From: a virus
Virus record (IMG/VR): IMGVR_UViG_3300020416_001284
Location: 1-64,000 of that record
DNA length: 64,000 bases
Reading direction: 5' to 3' (one strand)
Part shown: positions 32,649 through 41,500 of the stretch, piece by piece
Layout of the letters: each line of letters opens with the position of its first letter
Position numbering within the stretch: the first letter of the stretch is position 1
Notes under the pieces: generated by a model
The model's database searches: none
Seen by the model: the letters and a program-made list of their open reading frames with translations, nothing else
Told to the model about the DNA's origin: nothing
Made by a program: the position numbers and the translations under genes

Positions 32649-33855
32649 ACTGTGATGGAGTAAGAAGTGGTTTCAGAATATAAGATACTCGGTCACAAAC
32701 ACAGACTTGATCGTTATTCAAACTAGAATAAGAAGTTAGTGTTCCTAATTGAGTTGGTGATGAAAGTTGGTGAACGGTGCTGCTGTTGTTGTTATGGTCT
32801 AATGATCCATAATTTCCATTACCCCAGTTCCATATTGTTCCATCAGTTTTACTGGCCCAAAACTTCCGTCCAGGATCACTATAAGTACCCCAGACATGCT
32901 TCCAATCAGTCCCAGTTCCCATTTGTCTTGGTGATGAATAATCGCTTGTATCATTTTGACCTAATTCTCCTTGTTCATTACCTCCCCATGACCACATTGT
33001 TCCATCAGTTTTGACTGCTACCACACCAGATTCATCTGATGAACTTGAACCTGCTACATCTGACCAAGTAGTATCAGTTCCTACTTGTTTGGGTGATGAA
33101 TAATTTGTTTTATTATTAAGTCCTAATTCTCCTACCTCATTATTTCCCCATGTCCACAGTGTTCCATCAGTTTTAAGTGATAACATAGTTGAACCAGACA
33201 CAACAATCTTTGACCAAGTAGTATTAGTTCCTACTTGTTTTGGTGATGAATATTGTGTGTTGCTATTATGTCCTAATCTACCACCACCACCACTTCCCCA
33301 TGTCCACAATGTTCCATCACTTTTAATAGCCCCAACACTGTAACCTGCAGATATCTTACTAGTCCAAGTAGTATTAGTTCCTACTTGTCTTGGTGATGAA
33401 TAATGTGTGTTGTTATTCTGTCCTAATGCTCCAGCAGAATTTCTTCCCCACATCCATAGTGTTCCATCAGTTTTGACGGCCATTGACGTATAATTTTTAC
33501 TTTTAACCGTATCCCACGTAGTATCAGTTCCTACTTGAGTTGGTGATGAATAATTTGTTCCATTGTTTTGTCCTAAGGGTCCATAACTTTGATTATATCC
33601 AGCTACCCATAATGTTCCATCGTCTCTGGTTCCCAGAAAAGACTCCTTTCCAGTATCAATACTTCTCCACCCCGTCGCTAATGTACCGCCAAGTTGAGTT
33701 GGTGATGAACGTGATGCACCATCACCATTTTCATTATTCAAGATCTCACCATAATTACCCTGACCCATTGCCTGAAGATAAAAAGCTTGCTCCCATAAAC
33801 TCTGGAGCTGCTTATCCCTTACCTGTTGTAAACCCCATACACCTTTTCTAGTCAT
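32644..33855 (-). CDS. RCC1-propeller tail protein (403 aa)
   Basis: It starts MTRKGVWGLQQVRDKQL, the GVWxLQQVR type of end shared with 30687, then seven RCC1 blades (LQAMGQGNYGEIL to NWGNGNYGSLDH). The first blade is degenerate. The C-terminus SYSSLNNDQVCVCDRVSYIL differs from other paralogues. A clear AGGAGG site lies 8 bases before the start. It is predicted to be a receptor-binding tail component. Confidence 0.85.
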   Translation of the reverse strand: MTRKGVWGLQQVRDKQLQSLWEQAFYLQAMGQGNYGEILNNENGDGASRSSPTQLGGTLATGWRSIDTGKESFLGTRDDGTLWVAGYNQSYGPLGQNNGTNYSSPTQVGTDTTWDTVKSKNYTSMAVKTDGTLWMWGRNSAGALGQNNNTHYSSPRQVGTNTTWTSKISAGYSVGAIKSDGTLWTWGSGGGGRLGHNSNTQYSSPKQVGTNTTWSKIVVSGSTMLSLKTDGTLWTWGNNEVGELGLNNKTNYSSPKQVGTDTTWSDVAGSSSSDESGVVAVKTDGTMWSWGGNEQGELGQNDTSDYSSPRQMGTGTDWKHVWGTYSDPGRKFWASKTDGTIWNWGNGNYGSLDHNNNSSTVHQLSSPTQLGTLTSYSSLNNDQVCVCDRVSYILKPLLTPSQL

Positions 33856-33867
33856 AAATCAATCCTC

Positions 33868-36348
33868 CTAAGATGTAATCTGCTTACCAGATGCAGTGAT
33901 TTCTAATCTATCTGCTTGGTTGGCATATCCTCGTAACTTATAACCTGATGCAAGATACTTAGGTTTCTCACAGAGTTCAACAGTAGACTCAGCAGGAATA
34001 ACCATATCATAACAGAGATATGATTGAATATTATTACTTCCATCTGTCCATGCAACTCTTGCTTTTACATCATTGGATCCATCATCATTCGCAAGAAGAA
34101 TGCTTTGAACAACAGAAGGATTAGAAGTAGAAGTATAGATATCAGTCATGGTAGAACCAGAGGTAATATCAACCTGTGCATCCCAGAAATCTGTATCCTC
34201 TTTATATTCTATGATAATTGTTGCTTCTAATGCAGACGCTGTATCGGACTGCAATTCGATTGTTTCACTTGGACCAAGAACCTTAGGTTGCTTAAGTAAT
34301 TCAACAGCTGAACCTGCAGGAACTGGTATATTATGTGCAATGGAGAAACTTGATTGTATCTCACCACTGATTGATGCTTCAGAACCACTGATATTACATA
34401 TGTGAATAGAGTGAACAATCGTTCTGTGATCAGTACTTGCATTTGCAGTCAATGCAGTTGCCATTGAGGTAGTAACATCATACTGAGTTGCACCACTGAT
34501 ACTAGTATTAAACTCACCAGATCCACCAGCAGCAATACCAGTTATTAAACTACCATCACCAACAAATGATGTAGCAGTACAAACTCCTGTTACTACAACA
34601 CCACCGTAAGCCGTCTCAAAGGTTTTTGAATTATCACAGTAGAGAGCAACATTTCCATTACCTGCAGCAACTATACTATTTTCCCAAGAACCTGAAGCAT
34701 AATTTTGAATATTTAAATTTCCATCAGCTCGAGCTTGGAAACTCCAATAATCTGCATTATCATCTCCATCATCAGCTAAAAGTCGTAACTCTCCTTGTTG
34801 ACCTTCACCTCCAATAACACTTAACCTTGCAGCACTTGTACCATTAGTAATGTTGACACCTGCTGAGACTGTTTTTAAAACTTCAGTATTATCATTATAG
34901 AGCGATACAGCTCCGTCAGCAACTGCTTTTATCATGTCTTCACTACCACCAGCATTCATTAAATTAAGTTCGCTGGTCTGAATTATTAAATGACCTGTGC
35001 CAGAATCTACTATTCTTGAATGTTCTGAATCATGATATAGTTGTAAATCTGATCCAGCCCCGATAGCAAGTTTAGTTAGATCTTGAAAGAGTAATTTATC
35101 ATTTGATGCATCCCAAGTAATAGAAGTAACACCTGCCTGAGATCCTATAATATTAATATCATTTCTCAATGTAGTCATTCCCACTACATCCAGTGATCCT
35201 GAGTTAGCAGTTCCTAATGAAGTAACACCAGAAACATTCACATTACTTGTAAAGGTTGCTGAAGTTCCAGTGTTAATATTATCTGTAGACGCAACACCAG
35301 TTAGTCCTGAACCATTACCAGTGATAATACCAGTTACTGATATACCATTAGGATTAACCACTAAGGATGCTGTTCCACCAGCCACTACTCCTACATGATC
35401 AGTAGATGGGAAGTAGAGACCAGTGTTTGGATCACCTGTATAGTAAATACTTGCCTGAGAAGTAGTACCTCCTGTATATCCAATTGCACCAAAAGCATTA
35501 TCTCCATACTTACTTACAAACTTACCACCCATATTAAATGGTGCAGCATCTACCCAGACTGCAGTATTTCCTATTCCTAAAGTCTCTTCATCAAACCATA
35601 CAAAAGTTCTACCATATTCCGTACTATACCATAAATCACCATTACTAGGAGATGACGGTGCTTCACTACTAATACTTACACTTCCGCTTCCACCACCACC
35701 ACCAGAAATAGAAATATCTATCGTAGTTCCATCGGTTTTAAATGTATTTCCTGCACCAATAAAATTAAGGGTAGTGAATCCATAACCAACTATCCCCTGT
35801 GTACTACCAATACCAATTCCCCCACCAGTATTGAGAAGATTTACACCATCACCATAATAAGTGACCATCCCAACGGCCGCTCCAATAGTTGCTCCAACAC
35901 CTGAAGCATCTTTGGTGAAGATAACATTGGCAATTGTACCAATACCACTATAGTTTATATTAGTACCTTGAGCATTAGTAATAATACCAACTGGCATATT
36001 ACCTGTACCAACTACCTGTAAACTACCAGTACTCGTAACACCACTGACATTCAGTTCATCTAACGTACCTAGAGTAATTCCAGTAGATACACCCGTTATG
36101 ACTAAATTAGTAGCTTGTAACGATACTGCATCAACAGTTGTTATTATTCCTGTCGTACTCCTCAGAGTAACAATCGTACCTACACCGCTTGCATTTATAT
36201 CAGTTACCGCAATTCCACCCTTAACATCCAGTTCAGTCGCAGGAATTGTACTTCCTATACCTACTTTATTAGTGGACGCATCAGCAAAAATAAGATCGGT
36301 ATCTACTTCGAGTCCGTTCTTTACTACAAAATTCTTATTTACAGCCAT
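33868..36348 (-). CDS. Large tail fibre
   Basis: An 826-residue fibre with an N-terminal MAVNKNFVVKNGLEVDTDLIFAD, an opening common in marine phage fibres. It has solenoid repeats rich in G-I-x-T / GVTSTGSLQV (about 25-190), a middle module WDAAPFNMGGKFVSKYGD, and a YHDSEHSRIVDSGTGHLII module (about 435-490) shared with 5999. A C-terminal beta domain follows (about 660-826, with ELLKQPKVLGPSETIEL and YDMVIPAESTVELCEKPKYL, a tandem repeat). A perfect late promoter precedes it. Predicted long or side tail fibre. Confidence 0.8.
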   Translation of the reverse strand: MAVNKNFVVKNGLEVDTDLIFADASTNKVGIGSTIPATELDVKGGIAVTDINASGVGTIVTLRSTTGIITTVDAVSLQATNLVITGVSTGITLGTLDELNVSGVTSTGSLQVVGTGNMPVGIITNAQGTNINYSGIGTIANVIFTKDASGVGATIGAAVGMVTYYGDGVNLLNTGGGIGIGSTQGIVGYGFTTLNFIGAGNTFKTDGTTIDISISGGGGGSGSVSISSEAPSSPSNGDLWYSTEYGRTFVWFDEETLGIGNTAVWVDAAPFNMGGKFVSKYGDNAFGAIGYTGGTTSQASIYYTGDPNTGLYFPSTDHVGVVAGGTASLVVNPNGISVTGIITGNGSGLTGVASTDNINTGTSATFTSNVNVSGVTSLGTANSGSLDVVGMTTLRNDINIIGSQAGVTSITWDASNDKLLFQDLTKLAIGAGSDLQLYHDSEHSRIVDSGTGHLIIQTSELNLMNAGGSEDMIKAVADGAVSLYNDNTEVLKTVSAGVNITNGTSAARLSVIGGEGQQGELRLLADDGDDNADYWSFQARADGNLNIQNYASGSWENSIVAAGNGNVALYCDNSKTFETAYGGVVVTGVCTATSFVGDGSLITGIAAGGSGEFNTSISGATQYDVTTSMATALTANASTDHRTIVHSIHICNISGSEASISGEIQSSFSIAHNIPVPAGSAVELLKQPKVLGPSETIELQSDTASALEATIIIEYKEDTDFWDAQVDITSGSTMTDIYTSTSNPSVVQSILLANDDGSNDVKARVAWTDGSNNIQSYLCYDMVIPAESTVELCEKPKYLASGYKLRGYANQADRLEITASGKQITS

Positions 36349-36376
36349 TTGGGTTCACTCTCCCCCTATTTTTTAT

Positions 36377-36384
36377 TATTTATA
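36377..36384 (-). promoter_or_regulatory. T4-type late promoter (TATAAATA)
   Basis: A perfect late box on the minus strand 28 bases before the fibre start at 36348, within the end of the Gly-rich protein gene. Confidence 0.72.
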
Positions 36385-38515
36385 CCTTCTCTATCTTAAT
36401 CGTACCTACCACTCCACTATGCCCACCTATAGTAGCAGAATCAATAGGAATAGTAGCATATCCACGTCCACCTGTACCACCTGTACTACCATCATTACCA
36501 CCAAAACCACCTTGAGAACCACCACCTCCACCACCATCACCATTAAATTGCCCATTACCTCCGTTGAACTGATAATTTAAACCTGCTTTATATCCTCTAA
36601 TAACAGGAGTAGTAAAAATAGAAGTTGATTTTTGACCATTCTGACCAGTAAAGAATGTAGTGGATCCAATAGAAACGCAAGGTGCTATTCCTTGGTTAGC
36701 CCAATAATTACCAATTGTACATCTAGCAACTTGACCTCCTTGTCGTGCTGTAGTATTAGCAGTAGGCATATCACCAGTATTGCTATTAAATGGGAAATAT
36801 CCAAATGATCTTATATCTGGTTCAGCACCAATACCTCCCCCATCTCCAGCACCACCCACACTACCTTGTCCTCCACCGCCACCACCTCCAACGGCAACTA
36901 ACAATTCACCACCTTGATAGAAGAAAGATCCACCACCACCATTACCACCAATACCCGTTCCACCAGTTTGTCCAGCAGTAGCACTTATAGGAACACCACC
37001 AGAAGGCCACATTCTTGCTCCTAAATTGACGACATATTCTTGCTGTTGTGTAAGAGTCATTGTCCAAACACTTACTCCCCCTTCACCACCAGCAGTTCCA
37101 TTCTCGGACTCAGCACCGCCAGCTGCTTTCATTGTTATCTTAACAGTAACATCTTCCTCTGGTGCATTTATTGAATATATTCTGTTCCAATTACCAGTAG
37201 GTTCCAATGAGTCTGAAGGAATTATTTCCAATGCTTCATCTTCTAAGTTAACTACCTTTGTACTATAAAGCGTAGCATTAACATCAAATTCCTCTAAATG
37301 CAGTATACTTCTATCAACATCTGCTCCTGCCACATCATAATTAACAACATCAGATAATAATGGGGAATTAACTGCACCAGGATAACTAATACTACATGCA
37401 ACAGTATGAATTCCTGCAACGGTATCATTAATAGTTAAAATCCTTGTAGCACCACCACTGACTGTACGAGTGGTAGTATTAGTAGGATTCTCACCATTAA
37501 CTTTCCATTGATAAACCAGATTAGGATCTACTGGTACTGAACCACCTGTAAGATTATCAATAAATGGGTAAATATATCTTTTTTCGTCTATTCCAGGAGC
37601 GGTTCCTGTTTGATAATCAATAAGAATACCTGCTGCTGCACAATCTGTCACAAATTTATTATAAGAACCCGCCACACTGGCTGGTGTCATACTACCAGAA
37701 TTATCTATCCATAAGGTAACAGTTGTTCCTGCAGCATAACTATCTAGATTTGCAGCCTCAAACCAATTTGAGATATGTCCAACTCTATTCTCATCTCTGT
37801 TTACATCAGTAACAATATAATCTGTAGGAGCAACACTTGGAAGTATAACATTTGCAGGGCCTGCACCTCCCCTGAGAGGTACTCTGAAAATGTTAAATGG
37901 TCTTGTAGGCCATTTATTTCTAAAGGCCGTCCAATCATCATTAATATCCTCTGTCACCGTCGTGTTTGTTTGATCAATCACTGCAATACAAGGGGCAGGA
38001 ACTCCTGCTCCAGTGGATGATCCAATTGATGCCAACACACTAAATGTTGCATCATTATCTACAGCAATAGTAGAACTAGTAGGTTGCTGAAGAATAACAA
38101 TGGTAGCACCAACTTGAATTTCAACAGTATCTGAATTTAATGGAGCATTAGGAGCATTACCCGTAGAACGTGCTGTACCTGCAGTAATAGGATCACTCGT
38201 TCCATATGCAGATGCCTCATAACTTGCTTCTAAGTAAAACTCTCTTCCACTATCATTAAAGTTTAGTTCATTTAAAGTAAGTGTAGTAGTAGCAGTACCT
38301 GTGATAGTAGAACTAGTTGCTATGGGACCATAACCAGTCTCATACCATTGATAAGAAATAGATCCTGTTCCAACGGGAAGAGCTGTTGCAATTCCTATTA
38401 AATTGATAGTGGAAGATTCTGTTGTAAGACCTACAGGTTGAGTGGTATAAGAAAGGAAAGGTCCGTTTAAATCAAGAGTAGTAGGAGTACTCCTATATGC
38501 TTTAAATCCTATCAT
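36380..38515 (-). CDS. Gly-rich adhesin-like tail protein with VWA-type MIDAS motif
   Basis: A 711-residue structural protein. Ig-like segments (about 15-160, with QPVGLTTESSTINLIG and YQWYETGYGP) come first. At about 170-330 sits an integrin/VWA-like segment whose WIDNSGSMTPASV carries the D-x-S-x-S metal-adhesion motif. A second Ig-like part (YQWKVNGENP) follows, and the C-terminal 250 residues are highly Gly-rich (GGGGGGG and GGDGGG runs), like Gly-rich phage adhesin tips. Metal-dependent adhesion is inference. It overlaps the giant structural gene upstream by 4 bases. Confidence 0.78.
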   Translation of the reverse strand: MIGFKAYRSTPTTLDLNGPFLSYTTQPVGLTTESSTINLIGIATALPVGTGSISYQWYETGYGPIATSSTITGTATTTLTLNELNFNDSGREFYLEASYEASAYGTSDPITAGTARSTGNAPNAPLNSDTVEIQVGATIVILQQPTSSTIAVDNDATFSVLASIGSSTGAGVPAPCIAVIDQTNTTVTEDINDDWTAFRNKWPTRPFNIFRVPLRGGAGPANVILPSVAPTDYIVTDVNRDENRVGHISNWFEAANLDSYAAGTTVTLWIDNSGSMTPASVAGSYNKFVTDCAAAGILIDYQTGTAPGIDEKRYIYPFIDNLTGGSVPVDPNLVYQWKVNGENPTNTTTRTVSGGATRILTINDTVAGIHTVACSISYPGAVNSPLLSDVVNYDVAGADVDRSILHLEEFDVNATLYSTKVVNLEDEALEIIPSDSLEPTGNWNRIYSINAPEEDVTVKITMKAAGGAESENGTAGGEGGVSVWTMTLTQQQEYVVNLGARMWPSGGVPISATAGQTGGTGIGGNGGGGSFFYQGGELLVAVGGGGGGGQGSVGGAGDGGGIGAEPDIRSFGYFPFNSNTGDMPTANTTARQGGQVARCTIGNYWANQGIAPCVSIGSTTFFTGQNGQKSTSIFTTPVIRGYKAGLNYQFNGGNGQFNGDGGGGGGSQGGFGGNDGSTGGTGGRGYATIPIDSATIGGHSGVVGTIKIEKV

Positions 38516-41500
38516 GCGAAGTTCTGTCCTCCTACAATACCGTAAAGTCCCTCACCCGAATCCGTAATATTATCTCCATCAAATATCATGAATGAATAAA
38601 TGTCAGTTTTCTCTGCAGTAGTTGTAACCGTTGGAACAACAGCAGCAGGCCACTTAACAGGTATTGCCGTTCCACTGACATCCTTAAAGGTATCTATACC
38701 TACAGAATAACCCGTGCTATCTTGTAAGATTTTAACACTGAACGCAGTGGATCCCGATGGGGGATTCTTAAGAGTAAACGAAGTAACTGCCTCATCTACG
38801 GTTAATTTAAATGATTGTGCTATTGCTAAATCAATTGTTACCACACCACTAGAAATATCAAGTACTTCCACATTTTCATGATAAGTCTTAAATCGAGTTA
38901 AACCTTCTAAATCAATGGTTGATCGTGGAATTCCTGTTCCCAATCCAACTTTATTACCCGACGTTGTAGTAAGAGCACTTCCTACATTTAACGTGCTAGC
39001 CGTTACAATTCCAGTTACTATGTTACTTGACGAACTATCCAGATTATAAGTTGTTGCACTTAGTGCTCCACCAACTTGAAGATCCTTAGTTGTAGTAAAT
39101 CCAGCAAAGATTGCGGTATTGCGAACATAGATATCAGTCGTTCCTGTTCCAGTGGTTCCTACATCGAGGTTATAATGAGGAACAGTTGTACCAATACCAA
39201 CTCTCTTCAGATCAAGAGGATATATTCCAGTTCCTAAACCAGCTGGAGTTGGACTCCACTGACTATCATCATCAAGGTTAGTTAGAGCAGAACCATCACC
39301 TTTGAAACTTGTAGCAGTAATAATACCTGTAACTTCTACATTACCCACAAAGGTTGATAGACCTACAACACTAAGTTTAAATCCACTAGAAGTAGTACCA
39401 ATACCAACACCAGTACCATCAACTGCAAATAGTGATGCTCCAGCACCAACCTGAAGTGAATTAACACCAGGAGTAGTGGTTCCGATTCCTACACCATCAA
39501 AGACCTGAATAGAAGTGTTTGTAGAAATACTTACATTACCATAGCGATACCAATCATTCTCTGTAGTATAAATCCAACCAGTATATCCACCCTTAGTAGG
39601 GTTAGCAAAATAAGTTATGTCACCAGGGTTACCAGATAGAGAAGGTGTTCCAACTCCAATGGTTTGCTTCCTTGAAACTGTAGCATCACCCTGTAAGAAT
39701 AAGGAGGTAGCCTCAATACCCTTAGTGGAAGTAGAAGTAAGTTTGTTAGTAAAGACGACTGGACCATCAAACTCAGAAATGATATCTGAATTAGGTCCAC
39801 CTTCAACCGCTAATGATCTACTAACAGTTACTTCAAGTGGAGTAATAACATTAAATCCGATACTAGCAGCACCCTGAGATGCATCTTCACCAGTAACAGT
39901 AGGAAGAGGAGTATTAAATACCTGTTCTTTACCTGTAGAGGAATTTACTTTCTTATTACCAATATAGAAATCACCAGCATCATTCATACCAGTGTAAACA
40001 TTCACACCACCATCAAGTTTGGTAGATTGTGATAGAAGTTCCTCTTGAGCACTTAAACTACGATCTTGCTTTTCAGGAAGTCCAGTAGAATAGTTACCTG
40101 GCCCAAATCCCACATATTCAAAGGTATGACCAGAGGTACGAATAATAGAATTTCTATGGAATTCAATAGGACGGCAATCGATTCTTGTTAATACTGTGTT
40201 ATTAGTATGAGTAGTTGCTTCTGTTCCTTGGACTCCTCTAAAGACAGCAACTGGGTTTCCAGTAACTGTAGTTTTAACTCTTACAATCTCCGAACCAATT
40301 CGTAAATAATCACCAATATTAAGGTCTAAATTAGTAACATTAGTAATTTCAATATTTGTTGCCGATTCTGTTAGAACCGCAGCAGAAAGAGTAGTTGTAA
40401 TACCTGCATATTGAGGAATTTGTCTACCTGTAATATTTTCATCTGTCTCAGAAACATTACCACCAGCAGAGGCATACCCAAATTTATAGGTATGCATTGT
40501 GCCACTAGCATCAGGAGCTGTTGTACCTATACCAATACTAACATTAAATGAATTCTGATCATTAATCTTTTTAATAATGAAATCACCACGATAGAGAGAT
40601 CTATCAGATCCACCTAACTTCACCTTATTATCTACACTTAAACCATGTCTTTGTGCAGTAGTAACAACACCAACTCCAGTAGTTTTGTTAAAGTTAAAGT
40701 TAGTAACATTTAATGCCTGACCAGTAACATGAGCACTAGCCGCTGATAAATCAGTTGCTCCTATTCCTGCGGTACTAGCTGCACCAATCGTAGATGCAGA
40801 TGCCACCTGAATAGTGTTATCTGTTCCTACTCCAGTAATCCTATAAAGAGTATTAAACTCATTATTACTATTAGGTTTAACTCCTCTGATATCCAATGTA
40901 TCACCTATGTTATCATAGATGTTAGTAACAGTTACAACACCAACAGCATAAGGAGAATGAGTACCAACACCAATGATAGTAAGAGCATCACCAATCTTAT
41001 ATCCAGTACCACCATCCATGATCTTCACAGAGACCAAGTTACCAGAACTATTGGTTTGGATTCTTGCAGTGGCGTTCTTTCCTACAGTACTTACACCAGA
41101 AGCAAAATCTCCTGCGACTAACTTAGCATCATAAATGTATGCAGCAGTTCCATTACCATATCCAGTACCACTCTGTGCAATAGCAACCTTAGTAACACGA
41201 TTCAATCCATGATCCAGAGAAGTGAAAATAGTATGAGCTGTTCCTGCAGTATTAGAAGTAATCTGAGTTATTCCGACTCCAATATTCCAATCTAAGATTC
41301 CTTTATCTATAGTTTCTTTAGTAATACTATTTTGAAGTTCATTGAGAACAACCTGACCAATAGGACTTGAAACAGCATAAGAATCAGATTCTTTCGGATC
41401 AGACTTGGCATTATCCCTATTAGTCTGAGGATAGAAATTCTGAATAGGTTGAGAATATCTTTCCGTAGAGAAAGGACTTGCAGATGGTTTATTAGATGCG

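Noticed and set aside
4720-33855. CRISPR-like direct repeats
   Set aside because: The repeats are in frame and encode RCC1 blades, with spacing of about 150 bases and no leader or cas genes.
4720-33855. A diversity-generating retroelement acting on the RCC1 fibres
   Set aside because: No reverse transcriptase or template repeat is present in the window. It could lie outside, but nothing here supports it.
36098-36580. A plus-strand frame crossing the fibre and Gly-rich gene boundary
   Set aside because: It crosses two convincing opposite genes and is Thr/Ser/Ile-rich low complexity from their complement.
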